From: Candidatus Pantoea soli
GTDB taxonomy: Bacteria > Pseudomonadota > Gammaproteobacteria > Enterobacterales > Enterobacteriaceae
DNA length: 64,000 bases
Assembly (NCBI RefSeq): GCF_007833795.1
Contig: NZ_CP032704.1
Coordinates: forward strand, 211,666-275,665
Reading direction: 5' to 3'
In this document: positions 1-8,108 of the stretch, one piece after another
Numbering within the stretch: position 1 is the first letter of the stretch
Layout of the letters: each line of letters begins with the position of its first letter
Made by a program: the position numbers and the translations under genes
The notes under the pieces: model-generated
What the model was told of the DNA's origin: nothing
The model's database searches: none
Seen by the model: the letters and a program-made list of their open reading frames with translations, nothing else

Positions 1-1
1 T

Positions 2-1153
2 GCCGAGCAGGATCGGCTCTCGCTGCGCATCATCAGTCCTGACGGGAAAGTCTGGTCACAGTCGCAAAACATGCGCGTGCCACAAGACGTTTACCCTGCC
101 CCAACCGCTGATTTTAACTACCTTGGCTGGAAGCATCATGATGGCGAGTCACATGAAAAGTATTTGATTACTGCCACTACGTTTACCCTGAAAGATCAGG
201 AGTTGTGGACGGTGCAAGCGGCACTGAATGTTTCGCGTAACAATGAGATCATCGAGAATTATTGGGCACGTATGCAAATTGCCGCTGCACTGGCAATTCT
301 GTTGTTTGCCGCTTGTGGATATGGATTAGCGCGCAGAGGATTGCGTCCGTTAAGGGTGATCAGTCGTCAAATCGAAACGATTAACGTTGAAGAGTTACAC
401 ACGCGCCTGGCAACAGAACGCTGGCCATCAGAGTTAGTGGTGTTAGCCTCCTCTTTCGACAGTATGCTGACGCGGCTGGAAGCGTCTTTTGCCCAACTGA
501 CCCGCTTTTCTTCCGACCTCGCGCATGAGTTGCGCGCACCGATTAATAATCTGATTTCCGCAGCCAGCGTGACCTTAAACCAGCCGCGCAGCTCAGCAGA
601 CTATCAGGAGACGCTGGAAGCGATTGTTGAGGAGGGTGAGCGCCTGTCGCGTACGGTCTCCTCAATGCTGTTTCTGGCGCGCGCTGATAACAGCCGCGAG
701 CCTCTGAAAAAAGAGCGACTGAATAGCGCCAGTGAATTCTGCCGCCTGATTGGTTTTTACGACATCCTGGCTGAAGAGAAAAATATTACGTTAACGCATC
801 AGGGTGAGGCGTTATTTCTGGCCGATCCCCTGCATTTTCAGCGCGCCATGGCTAATCTGCTCTCTAACGCGCTGCATTATACCCCTGCTGGCGGGAAAAT
901 TAGTCTGCGTGTCATAAGAGAAAATAGCTGGCTTCATTTTAGCGTCGAAGATAATGGTGAAGGTATTTCGCCTGAGCATATTCCCTTTTTATTCGATCGT
1001 TTTTATCGTGTTGATGCTTCACGTACCAGCACGGAAAATACCGGCTTAGGTTTAGCGATTGTGAAAACCATCGCAGAGTTACACGGTGGAAAAGTCGCTG
1101 TAATCAGCACGCCAGGTAAAGGCAGTACGTTTACCCTTTCCCTTCCACAATAA
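2..1153 (+). CDS. Heavy-metal sensor histidine kinase, 5' end outside window (PcoS/CusS-like)
   Basis: Membrane-bound sensor kinase that would phosphorylate an OmpR-type regulator encoded upstream of the window. The reading frame is open back to base 2, so the gene is cut by the window edge; the ATG at 71 is probably internal. Seen in order: the end of a periplasmic sensor region, one membrane segment (IAAALAILLFAACGYGLA), a HAMP-like linker, the phospho-acceptor box with LAHELRAPINN, and the ATPase domain with an N box (LSNALHYT) and glycine boxes (DNGEGI, NTGLGLAI). The H-box and the LFLARADN segment resemble copper/silver kinases PcoS, SilS and CusS. The following gene is not a recognisable PcoE or SilE. 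Assignment to metal sensing is family inference. Confidence 0.85.
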   Translation, partial: AEQDRLSLRIISPDGKVWSQSQNMRVPQDVYPAPTADFNYLGWKHHDGESHEKYLITATTFTLKDQELWTVQAALNVSRNNEIIENYWARMQIAAALAILLFAACGYGLARRGLRPLRVISRQIETINVEELHTRLATERWPSELVVLASSFDSMLTRLEASFAQLTRFSSDLAHELRAPINNLISAASVTLNQPRSSADYQETLEAIVEEGERLSRTVSSMLFLARADNSREPLKKERLNSASEFCRLIGFYDILAEEKNITLTHQGEALFLADPLHFQRAMANLLSNALHYTPAGGKISLRVIRENSWLHFSVEDNGEGISPEHIPFLFDRFYRVDASRTSTENTGLGLAIVKTIAELHGGKVAVISTPGKGSTFTLSLPQ

Positions 1154-1259
1154 TATTTCCCTGTCAAAATTGTCATCTTCGGGTTTGTGTCTGGTCACCG
1201 TCACAGTGAGAAAATAGGACTGTCAACACAACAGTCCTTTTACCCACGAGGTGAAATAT

Positions 1260-1547
1260 ATGAAACAGAAATTAGTGATGATGCTGGTAGCCGCCGTTTC
1301 TCTGCTGGCCGTCACGCAGGTAGAAGCCAATATCGGTGTGGAACGTACGGCGAATACGTGGCTATTAACGCCTGCCAGTTGGCATCCTGGCACACCCAAT
1401 AAGCTGTACGAGAATTATCCCTTCGATTTAGGAGAGAAAAAAATCAATATGGGTGACGAGGATCAACCTCGCCACTTTGATAATGATAACAACCTGCATC
1501 CGCTGACCGATAAATCGGTACATTCACCGGTCTATCAGCAGCAATAA
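1260..1547 (+). CDS. Small exported protein of unknown function next to metal-sensor kinase
   Basis: About 95 residues. ATG 1260 is chosen because GAGGTG at 1247-1252 sits 7 bases upstream; a GTG at 1251 is also in frame. The N-terminus is a clear signal peptide: basic start MKQK, then a hydrophobic stretch (LVMMLVAAVSLLAV), then a cleavage-like VEA. The mature part is hydrophilic, with several Asp and His residues near the C-terminus (DEDQPRHFDNDNN, VHSPVYQQQ). Its position just after a copper-type sensor kinase suggests a periplasmic metal-related role, as PcoE and SilE have, but it lacks their Met/His repeats and I do not recognise the family. A hairpin terminator follows at 1563-1592. Confidence 0.6.
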   Translation: MKQKLVMMLVAAVSLLAVTQVEANIGVERTANTWLLTPASWHPGTPNKLYENYPFDLGEKKINMGDEDQPRHFDNDNNLHPLTDKSVHSPVYQQQ

Positions 1548-1562
1548 TAGGATGCGATAACG

Positions 1563-1592
1563 GCCACCCCAGCATGCATTAGCTGGGGTGGC
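1563..1592. terminator. Convergent hairpin terminator
   Basis: GCCACCCCAGC pairs perfectly with GCTGGGGTGGC across an 8-base loop, then TTTC. It lies between the small exported protein gene (+) and the PgpB-like gene (-), and could end transcription from both sides. Confidence 0.7.
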
Positions 1593-1594
1593 TT

Positions 1595-2314
1595 TCATAC
1601 CGCCCGCGGACGCAGCCACCACCACAACGCGGGCAAACTCAAATAGAGCGCAATCATAATTGAGGTAAAAAGGTCGCCGGGCCAGTGCATACCCAGCGCC
1701 AAACGGCTGACGATCACACCACACGCCCACAGCACAATGACACTCGCCAGTAACCATCTCTTCCGAGCCATCAACAGCGCCGCAGCCAGCAATCCCCAGG
1801 TCGCGGCGAACACGGTATGCCCGGAAGGGAATGCTGAATCAACCTGCTGAAGCCAGTATTGTTTTTGCCAGTCAGGGATCTGCCGGTTATTCGCCAGATG
1901 CTGGGTAATGAGCTGCTGCCGCTGGGCAGCATCAACCTGAAAAAAATGACGATCTATTTCACTGTCCGTTTGGCTGAGCCACACGACAAAAGGGCGCGGC
2001 TCCTGGTTGGTTTTCTTGATTTCACTCACCGCCAGTTGGCCGACGATTACCGGCAACAGCACGACTAACGTAAATTTAAGCCACTCTCCCTTGCGAATGT
2101 TTAACGCGTACATCAGCACGAAGAGCAATATCCCGGACGTGATGATGCCAAAGGGTCTACTCACCGTCTGCGTCAGCAAATAGAACCAGATTAATAACGA
2201 TGATTGATCGTTGGCATTCCAACGCCAGTGTACTCCCCATGCAAACAGTGGAATAGTAAAAAATAACGCACAGCAGATCGCCAGCACAATATAGGGATTG
2301 CGTAAAAATCGCAT
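1595..2314 (-). CDS. PAP2-family phosphatase, PgpB-like
   Basis: Integral membrane lipid phosphatase of about 239 residues. PgpB of E. coli dephosphorylates phosphatidylglycerophosphate and undecaprenyl pyrophosphate. The three acid-phosphatase motifs are present: K-x6-RP as KTNQEPRP, PSGH as AFPSGHTVFAA, and SR-x5-H-x3-D as SRLALGMHWPGD. Between motifs 1 and 2 lies a long insert typical of PgpB. ATG 2314 fits better than the GTG at 2326 because GGTGAT lies 8 bases upstream. It is the last gene of a six-gene operon, 19 bases after the BcrC-like gene. Two different PAP2 enzymes in one operon point to recycling of the lipid carrier or remodelling of membrane phospholipid; the true substrate is not shown. 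Confidence 0.85.
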   Translation of the reverse strand: MRFLRNPYIVLAICCALFFTIPLFAWGVHWRWNANDQSSLLIWFYLLTQTVSRPFGIITSGILLFVLMYALNIRKGEWLKFTLVVLLPVIVGQLAVSEIKKTNQEPRPFVVWLSQTDSEIDRHFFQVDAAQRQQLITQHLANNRQIPDWQKQYWLQQVDSAFPSGHTVFAATWGLLAAALLMARKRWLLASVIVLWACGVIVSRLALGMHWPGDLFTSIMIALYLSLPALWWWLRPRAV

Positions 2315-2333
2315 GAGTATTATCACCAGTAAA

Positions 2334-2942
2334 TTAATGCTTCACGAGGATCAGCTTTAAACGACCTAATACAAAAACATTCAGATCGCAGAGTCTGTTA
2401 AACAGCGGCGTCAGCAAGTATTCAGATTGCTTCACTGCCCATGCGCAGAACAAGGCCACCAGCGCAGAGCCCAACATATCCGCAGGGAAATGCACGCCCA
2501 TATAAATTCGGCCCCAGGCAATAAAAAGACTGACACATAACAACACCACGCCAGAAATTAGCCGTTGACTCAGCAATAAACTAAACGTAATCGCACATGC
2601 CAACGTCATATGGTCACTCGGGAACGAAGCATCTGCAACGTGAGCAATAAAAGTGTGGCCGATGGGCACCATAAAAGGGCGCGGATGCGGGAAAAAATCC
2701 CCTATCAGCACATTAATACTCAATGCGATGAATGACGTCACCAACGCTAATAACGCGACCTGCTGTTTTTTCCGGTTAAAACTAAACCAATAGATCAACA
2801 ACGCCAGCGGATAAATCAATATGAGCCAGGTCGCACAGACATTGCCGAAATGAAGCATTGCTGACGAAGTCTGTGCTGGCGCATTAAGCAGTAGAAAAAC
2901 CCTATCATTAATATTTTCCGCGCTCTCGGACGTCAGAAACAT
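2334..2942 (-). CDS. PAP2-family phosphatase, BcrC-like undecaprenyl-diphosphatase
   Basis: About 202 residues with several membrane segments. The expected enzyme activity is removal of phosphate from undecaprenyl pyrophosphate on the periplasmic face, which regenerates the cell-wall lipid carrier. Motifs seen: HPRPFM (motif 1), ASFPSDHMT (motif 2, PSDH as in BcrC), and GRIYMGVHFPADMLG (motif 3). ATG 2942 is chosen because AAGGAG lies just upstream; the longer frame to 2981 would run into the kinase stop codon. BcrC-type enzymes give bacitracin tolerance in other bacteria. Located between the sensor kinase and PgpB-like genes in the same operon, with a 20-base gap after the kinase. Confidence 0.85.
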   Translation of the reverse strand: MFLTSESAENINDRVFLLLNAPAQTSSAMLHFGNVCATWLILIYPLALLIYWFSFNRKKQQVALLALVTSFIALSINVLIGDFFPHPRPFMVPIGHTFIAHVADASFPSDHMTLACAITFSLLLSQRLISGVVLLCVSLFIAWGRIYMGVHFPADMLGSALVALFCAWAVKQSEYLLTPLFNRLCDLNVFVLGRLKLILVKH

Positions 2943-2962
2943 ACCTATCTCCTTGTAGATAA

Positions 2963-4303
2963 TTAAACCGTTGGCAGGCAAACCCGCACCTGTAATCCTG
3001 AGGAAAAACGTGTCGCTGCAGATAACGTCACCTCGCCCTGCATCCGCATCAACATCGCACTGACAATCGATAACCCTAAACCTGAGCCATTAGCGTCACT
3101 GCCCTCTATGCGATAAAAAGCATCAAACACGCGTTGGTGTTTATCCGTGGGAATACCCGGGCCGGAATCTTCAACGGTGATCAGCACCCGACTGGCGTGC
3201 CGTTCAATGGCAACATCAATGCCTCCGCCGCTCGGCGTGTACTGAATGGCGTTGTGCAGCAGATTACGCAGCACGGTATAAAGATCGGCGGGACGCGCCA
3301 TTACCTCTGCGTCACTGGCGTTCAGCACCCCCAAGTCCAGCTTTTTCTCTTCAGCTAAGGGGTGCAGATCCGAAATCACCTGCTTGACCACCGTAAACAC
3401 CGAGGTGCGCTCAATGGCTGGCAGCGCTACCGCTTCCCCACTTTGCGCCCGGCTCAGTGTCAGCAACTGTTCAACCAACCAGGTTGCGCGTTCCATTCCG
3501 GCGCGTAGCGCGCGTAAACGCTGTTGACTCTCCTGCGGCAGTTCGCTGCCGCCCAGTCGCTCTGCCTGCAACATCAAGGCCGTCAATGGGGATCGCAGTT
3601 CGTGGGCCGCGTCAGCAACAAAACGTCGCTGTAGCGCAAGCGAATCTGAAGATCGTTGTAACAGGCGGTTGATGGCTTTTATAAAAGGTCGGATTTCACG
3701 CGGAATGCTGGCGCTATCCAGTGACACCAGCGCGCTGTCACGCTGTTGGTCAACCTCTGCCGCCAGTTGGCGGATCGGCCGGAATATCTTCTTCACCAAA
3801 TCGGCCACCAGATACAACAGCACCGGAAAGAGGATGCCAAACGGCACCAGGGTGCGCAGCGCAGATGACAGCGCCACACTTTCACGCACCGAGGCAAGCT
3901 GCGCCACGGCCACCTGTACACCACCGGGCATGTCCTCAATCAGCACGCGATAGCTTCGCTGATGAATATTCAGGGTGTGAAAACCCGGTTCTGGACGGGC
4001 TGGCAGCGGAAAGTCAGCTGAGGGTGCCGCAGCAGGAAGAGTAAAGTGCACCAGAATGCGTGAAGCGGCTTCATCCTGAAGGGGTGGGCTGATGAAGTTG
4101 CTGCTGCGTGGCGTCAACATCCCCTCTTTCGCGAGGCTGGCGATCTGCTGCAGCGACGAATCCTGCAACTCATGCGCTTCATCCCAGGCCGAAAGAAAAC
4201 CCAGCACGCCGCTCAGGAGCGCAATACTGCCCACCGCTACACACAACACCAGTGAAAGCCGCAACTGCACTGACTCACTCAAGCGCCTTTTGAGACTTTC
4301 CAT
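2963..4303 (-). CDS. Sensor histidine kinase of the lipid-phosphatase operon (QseC/PmrB-type)
   Basis: 446-residue inner-membrane kinase. Membrane segment 1 at about 15-38 is followed by a periplasmic region of about 110 residues, membrane segment 2 (LVPFGILFPVLLYLVADLV), HAMP, the H box (FVADAAHELRSPLTALMLQAERL at about 228-250), N box (LRNLLHNAIQYT) and G boxes (DSGPGI, GSGLGLSIV). The start overlaps the end of the response regulator gene by 25 bases, so the two are translationally coupled. It belongs to the QseC/PmrB/TctE group, but the short sensor region shows no acidic iron-binding ExxE I could pick out. The ligand is unknown; cationic peptides, metals or envelope stress are guesses from the operon content. 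Confidence 0.9.
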   Translation of the reverse strand: MESLKRRLSESVQLRLSLVLCVAVGSIALLSGVLGFLSAWDEAHELQDSSLQQIASLAKEGMLTPRSSNFISPPLQDEAASRILVHFTLPAAAPSADFPLPARPEPGFHTLNIHQRSYRVLIEDMPGGVQVAVAQLASVRESVALSSALRTLVPFGILFPVLLYLVADLVKKIFRPIRQLAAEVDQQRDSALVSLDSASIPREIRPFIKAINRLLQRSSDSLALQRRFVADAAHELRSPLTALMLQAERLGGSELPQESQQRLRALRAGMERATWLVEQLLTLSRAQSGEAVALPAIERTSVFTVVKQVISDLHPLAEEKKLDLGVLNASDAEVMARPADLYTVLRNLLHNAIQYTPSGGGIDVAIERHASRVLITVEDSGPGIPTDKHQRVFDAFYRIEGSDANGSGLGLSIVSAMLMRMQGEVTLSAATRFSSGLQVRVCLPTV

Positions 4304-4947
4304 CCCACGCCTCGCACATTTTGGATCGCATCACTGCCGAGTTTCTTACGTAGCGAGTGGATGAAATACTCAATCGCGTTGCTCTCAATTTCCTCGCCCC
4401 AGCCGTAGATTTTGCTTTCCAACTCGCCGCGGGAAAATATCTGGCCTGGCTGCGCCAACAGCGCCTGTAGTAGCGCGTATTCACGGCCTGACAAGGTATG
4501 GGCTTCATCACGGGCAAGATGGCAGACCTGCCGGGTTGCGGGATCGAGCGACAGCATGCCGTTGCTCATCAGCGGCGAGGCATTCCCCGCTTTACGGCGC
4601 ATCACCGCCCGGGCACGCGCCAACAGCTCACTCATGGCGAAGGGTTTAAGGACGTAATCATCCGCACCCGCATCGAGCCCCTTCAAGCGATCCTCCAGTG
4701 CATCGCGGGCGGTGACGATCAGCAGAGGTACCTGATTTCCTTGCTGGCGCAGTTGCCTGAGCACTTCCACCCCGTCTCGACGCGGTAAGCCCAGATCGAG
4801 CAACACCAAATCGTAGCTATGAGTTGCAAGGCTCTGCAGCGCCTGCTCACCGTCACGCACCCAATCAGCTGCATAGGCCGCATCTTTCAACGCGGCGTAC
4901 ACCGCGTCTCCGATCATGCGGTCATCCTCCACCAGCAGCACTCTCAT
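4279..4947 (-). CDS. OmpR-family response regulator of the lipid-phosphatase operon
   Basis: 222 residues. Receiver domain starts MRVLLVEDDRMIG with the acidic pair ED, phospho-acceptor Asp in LVLLDLGLPRRDG (about residue 51), Thr in LLIVTAR and Lys in YVLKPF. The C-terminal winged helix ends NVRGVGWKVSKGA. The longer frame to 5028 overlaps DedA and is rejected: ATG 4947 shares one base with the DedA stop (TGATG), a coupled arrangement. Closest to the QseB/PmrA branch. PmrA-type regulators bind CTTAA direct repeats, and such a repeat lies upstream of the operon at 6405-6421, so autoregulation is likely. Confidence 0.92.
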   Translation of the reverse strand: MRVLLVEDDRMIGDAVYAALKDAAYAADWVRDGEQALQSLATHSYDLVLLDLGLPRRDGVEVLRQLRQQGNQVPLLIVTARDALEDRLKGLDAGADDYVLKPFAMSELLARARAVMRRKAGNASPLMSNGMLSLDPATRQVCHLARDEAHTLSGREYALLQALLAQPGQIFSRGELESKIYGWGEEIESNAIEYFIHSLRKKLGSDAIQNVRGVGWKVSKGA

Positions 4948-5570
4948 CACTCTTCCTGCTGTGCGGGGCGGAACACCGCTGTCAGCACCGGCAACAGCGA
5001 AACGCCGATGATGCCCAACGCCAGCCACTCACGGTGATCGCGCACCCAAGCCAGATCACCGAGCAAATAACCCAGTGCAATAAAACTGCCGCACCAGGTC
5101 AACGCGCCGGTGAAGTTCCACAGTAAAAATGTCTTGCGAGGCATGGCAGAAAGGCCAGCAATGAAAGGGGCGAGAGTACGAACAATGGGTACGAAGCGAC
5201 CAATAAATACGGTGGCTGCGCCGTACTTGCGAAAGAAGGTCTCAGTTTTTTCACGATGCTGCGTTTTCAGCCACTGTCGTCGGAGAATAAAGCGCCCAAC
5301 GGCACCTTTACCCACATGGTAATTAAGCGTGTCCCCAACAAAAGCCGCAGCGGTAAGCAGCGCAACGATCAAGATGGGAGAAAGTGTTGTTGTCGGTAAA
5401 AAGGCGCCCAGAGTAAAGAGCAGCGAATCTCCCGGTAAAAACGGGACGATCACCAACCCGGTTTCACACAAAATAACCAACGCGACTATTGCCACTACCC
5501 ATAAAGGATCGGCATTCACCAATGCAATCAGGTGGCTGCCAGAGAGATAATCCATCAGATGTTGAAGCAT
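4947..5570 (-). CDS. DedA-family membrane protein
   Basis: 207 residues, multi-pass. DedA-family proteins have been linked to undecaprenyl-phosphate or phospholipid translocation, proton-motive-force homeostasis and tolerance to polymyxin. Seen: the glycine-rich FLPGDSLLFTLGAF segment, GDTLNYHVGKGAVGRFI, and the conserved FIGRFVPIVRTLAPFIAG with two arginines. Starts 17 bases after the DUF347 gene and ends in a one-base overlap with the regulator. Its presence with two undecaprenyl-pyrophosphatase-type enzymes makes lipid-carrier recycling the most economical explanation of the operon. Confidence 0.9.
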   Translation of the reverse strand: MLQHLMDYLSGSHLIALVNADPLWVVAIVALVILCETGLVIVPFLPGDSLLFTLGAFLPTTTLSPILIVALLTAAAFVGDTLNYHVGKGAVGRFILRRQWLKTQHREKTETFFRKYGAATVFIGRFVPIVRTLAPFIAGLSAMPRKTFLLWNFTGALTWCGSFIALGYLLGDLAWVRDHREWLALGIIGVSLLPVLTAVFRPAQQEE

Positions 5571-5587
5571 GCTTTCATTCCAGGTTT

Positions 5588-6358
5588 TTAAAGTTTGGAC
5601 ATCTGGCGCGATGAGTGGCCATAGACCGTAGATGCGCCGATTAATATCGCCATCGCCAGCAGGAAAATAATATTGACGGGCGTGGTGCCATAGCCCAACC
5701 CGCCCTCTTTAATCGGTTGGGAAAACAGATCGGCGAGGGAAGCGCCAAGCGGGCGCGTCAGGACATACACGGTCCAGAAGCAGGTGACGCTGCTGAGTTT
5801 GCCAACGCGCCAGAGCACGGAGCTCGCAGCAATTAACACGGCGAACAGCAGGGTTGTGGTGACATAGCCCAGAGACAATCTCTCTGCCAACGCATCACCC
5901 AGTGCCGTACCGAATGCGAAGGTAATCATAATGGCAAGCCAGTAATAGAGTTCCCGGCCTTTGGTATTGATTGAAGAGAAGGCCAGCGTGCCTTCGGTGC
6001 GATGCCAAAACATCAGCACCATCACCAGGCCCGAACCAAACATTGCCACCGAATAGAGCAACGGCACCTGAAGCTGATCGGTTAAAAAATCGGTCAGTAA
6101 CGTTCCGCTAATGCTCACCATTAACACCGTCAGCCAGTACAACCATGGGATATAGCGTGTCGCTCGCACCTGAAATAGCAGCACCAGCAAAAACAGCAAT
6201 GCAGAAATAAGGCAGGTGCCCGTCAGGCCAAATCCCAGTCCAAAATTAATCCAGTCAGCCCCAGTTTCACCTACCGTGGTTGACATCATTTTTAGCACCC
6301 AAAACAACAAGGTGGCCTGTGGCACTTTGGTTTTTAATTTGGTAAAGGTGTCAGTCAT
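5588..6358 (-). CDS. Integral membrane protein with DUF347-type repeats (COG4705-like)
   Basis: 256 residues with about eight hydrophobic segments. Two similar halves can be seen: LLFWVLKMMSTTVGETGADW near the N-terminus and ELYYWLAIMITFAFGTALGDALAE in the middle, the pattern of the DUF347 repeat family (KVP-x-x-TLLFW... TTVGET). No biochemical function is established for the family. ATG 6358 is preferred over an upstream TTG at 6376. It is the first gene of the operon, directly downstream of the CTTAAA repeat, so it should be the most strongly controlled by the two-component system. Confidence 0.75.
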   Translation of the reverse strand: MTDTFTKLKTKVPQATLLFWVLKMMSTTVGETGADWINFGLGFGLTGTCLISALLFLLVLLFQVRATRYIPWLYWLTVLMVSISGTLLTDFLTDQLQVPLLYSVAMFGSGLVMVLMFWHRTEGTLAFSSINTKGRELYYWLAIMITFAFGTALGDALAERLSLGYVTTTLLFAVLIAASSVLWRVGKLSSVTCFWTVYVLTRPLGASLADLFSQPIKEGGLGYGTTPVNIIFLLAMAILIGASTVYGHSSRQMSKL

Positions 6359-6404
6359 GGTCGGTTTCCCGGTCAACCTATTTCACGCATGATGACCGCG
6401 AAAA

Positions 6405-6421
6405 CTTAAATCATCCTTAAA
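6405..6421. promoter_or_regulatory. CTTAAA-N5-CTTAAA direct repeat, candidate response-regulator box
   Basis: Two CTTAAA half-sites separated by TCATC match the PmrA-type arrangement (CTTAA, 5 bases, CTTAA). It lies about 47 bases before the first gene of the DUF347-DedA-regulator-kinase-PAP2 operon, whose regulator belongs to the same DNA-binding family. Binding is inference. Confidence 0.55.
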
Positions 6422-6436
6422 AGTGAAAAACAGTTT

Positions 6437-6450
6437 CTGTACCAGTACAG
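6437..6450. promoter_or_regulatory. CTGTAC-CA-GTACAG palindrome upstream of the operon
   Basis: A 14-base palindrome with 6-base arms, in the same upstream region as the CTTAAA repeat. It could be a second operator. It is too short to be a LexA box, which needs 8 bases between CTGT and ACAG. Confidence 0.3.
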
Positions 6451-6573
6451 TCTTGTCATCTGAAAGGCGCTTCGCTTCTGATAATTATTCAATCGCAGTG
6501 TAAGTATAATTATCTGTTCCGGGAACGTCTTAAGCTGCATCAACTGACCTGCCCCCAGGATTAAATACAAAAC

Positions 6574-7407
6574 TCAGTTAGTAATGTCGGATCCTTCACT
6601 CTCAGAATTACCCTTTCTCCAGCTCGCTGCAAATTCAGACGGCGTCTGATAATTCAGCGTGGAGTGCGGACGACATTCGTTATAATCCTGACGCCATTCG
6701 CTGATGGTTTTCCTGGCATGACTGACGTCGCTGAACCAGTGTTCATTCAGGCATTCATCGCGAAAGCGTCCGTTAAAACTCTCAATAAATCCGTTCTGTG
6801 TCGGCTTGCCGGGCTGGATAAGTCGCAGCTCCACTCCATGCTCAAAGGCCCACTGATCGAGCGCGCGGCAGGTAAACTCCGGGCCCTGATCGGTTCTTAT
6901 CGTAGCCGGATAGCCGCGAAACAGCGCAATGCTGTCCAGAATACGCGTGACCTGCACGCCTGAAATCCCGAAGGCAACAGTGACCGTCAGGCATTCCTTT
7001 GTGAAGTCATCGACGCAGGTAAGACACTTGATCCTGCGACCAGTAGCCAGCGCATCCATGACGAAATCCATCGACCAGGTCATGTTGGGCGCCGCCGGGC
7101 GGAGCAGCGGCAGACGTTCTGTTACAAGCCCTTTACGACGACGTCTGCGTTTAACGCCCAGTCCGTTCAGATGATAAAGGCGGTACACGCGCTTGTGATT
7201 AACCAGAAGCCCTTCACGGCGCAGTAACTGCCATATGCGGCGGTAGCCAAAACGCCTGCGCTCCAGTGCCAGTTCAGTAATGCGCCCTGATAAACGGGCA
7301 TCAGCCGCCGGACGCTGAGCGTCATAGCGGCAGGTCGACAGGGACAAACCTGTGAGTCTGCAGGCACGACGTTGCGACAGACCGGTCGCATCACACATCA
7401 ACACCAC
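6574..7407 (-). CDS. IS3-family transposase OrfB
   Basis: 277 residues with an N-terminal HTH_21 segment ([27 protein letters not shown]) and the rve/DDE integrase core: D in [12 protein letters not shown] in IRTDQGPEF, and E in [20 protein letters not shown]. Usually made as an OrfAB fusion: the frame reads upstream through [19 protein letters not shown], in the -1 frame relative to orfA, without a strong start of its own. It cuts and joins DNA at the element ends. Confidence 0.93.
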   Translation of the reverse strand: MVLMCDATGLSQRRACRLTGLSLSTCRYDAQRPAADARLSGRITELALERRRFGYRRIWQLLRREGLLVNHKRVYRLYHLNGLGVKRRRRRKGLVTERLPLLRPAAPNMTWSMDFVMDALATGRRIKCLTCVDDFTKECLTVTVAFGISGVQVTRILDSIALFRGYPATIRTDQGPEFTCRALDQWAFEHGVELRLIQPGKPTQNGFIESFNGRFRDECLNEHWFSDVSHARKTISEWRQDYNECRPHSTLNYQTPSEFAASWRKGNSESEGSDITN

Positions 7408-7430
7408 GACTTCGCGCTTCTGGTCTGTCG

Positions 7431-7694
7431 TCAGTACTTTCGCCCGAGAGCCACCTGAAGCGCCTCCTTATCCAGCATGGCCTCGGCGAGCAGCTTCTTG
7501 AGTCTGGCGTTCTCTTCCTCGAGTGACTTCAGGCGCTTAACCTCAGGCACCTCCATGCCGCCATACTTCTTACGCCAGGTATAAAACGTGGCGTCGGAAA
7601 TAGCGTGCTTACGGCAGAGTTCCCGGGCAGAAACGCCGGATTCAGCCTCGCGGAGAATACTGATGAACTGTTCGTCGGAAAAACGCTTCTTCAT
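7431..7694 (-). CDS. IS3-family transposase OrfA
   Basis: 87 residues. The HTH is in [18 protein letters not shown]...[25 protein letters not shown], followed by a leucine-zipper stretch ([19 protein letters not shown]). It recognises the terminal repeats and provides the N-terminus of the OrfAB transposase by -1 frameshifting near its end (the CGAAAG region before the TGA stop). Confidence 0.93.
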   Translation of the reverse strand: MKKRFSDEQFISILREAESGVSARELCRKHAISDATFYTWRKKYGGMEVPEVKRLKSLEEENARLKKLLAEAMLDKEALQVALGRKY

Positions 7695-7765
7695 GGGGAT
7701 GTCCTCATGTGGCTTATGAAGACATAACTAACATCGCGGTGTATTAATCAACGGGGAGCAGGTCA

Positions 7766-8108
7766 TATCCTCTCATTACCGTCAGCTTCCTGAGCACTGC
7801 TAACAAGGTGAACTGTCGAGCTGAACGGTTGTTCTGGCTTTTGATACTGTTTCAGTCAATAAGCCTGGCGGGAGCGCAGCAGCAATGTTCATGACGTTAG
7901 CCGGAAAAAAACCTTGGCTTCAGGAATGATCCTGCATGAATAGTTCCTCATGACGAGGTCTCTTTTAAAGTGCCGACTCATTAAGCAAGATACCAACTCC
8001 TGTTTTTATCGCTTCACACCAGAAATTCCTTCCTGCTGAAAACCATAAAAAGCCTCGCAAAAGACCTTACGTCCGTGTGCTGCTATGGGGTGTTTAACGT
8101 GTGCTTTT
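7766..8108. other. Gene-free stretch between IS and iterons
   Basis: No open frame or recognisable RNA. Probably replicon flank; it leads directly into the first inverted iteron pair at 8109. Confidence 0.5.

Larger units (their letters stand above)
6545..7765 (-). mobile_element. IS3-family insertion sequence, IS407 group (ISSen4-like)
   Basis: Complete 1221-bp element. The left end TGACCTGCCCCC at 6545 and the right end, read inward as TGACCTGCTCCC from 7765, form the terminal inverted repeats. It carries orfA and orfB in the usual -1 overlap. Size, ends and orfA sequence fit the IS407 group; ISSen4 is my best name, from memory only. The flanks are CAAC (left) and TATC (right): no 4-bp target duplication, so the element may mark a recombination junction between the envelope operon and the replicon. 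Confidence 0.85.

Noticed and set aside
6437..6450. CTGTAC-CA-GTACAG as a LexA box
   Set aside because: LexA needs eight bases between CTGT and ACAG; here there are only six.
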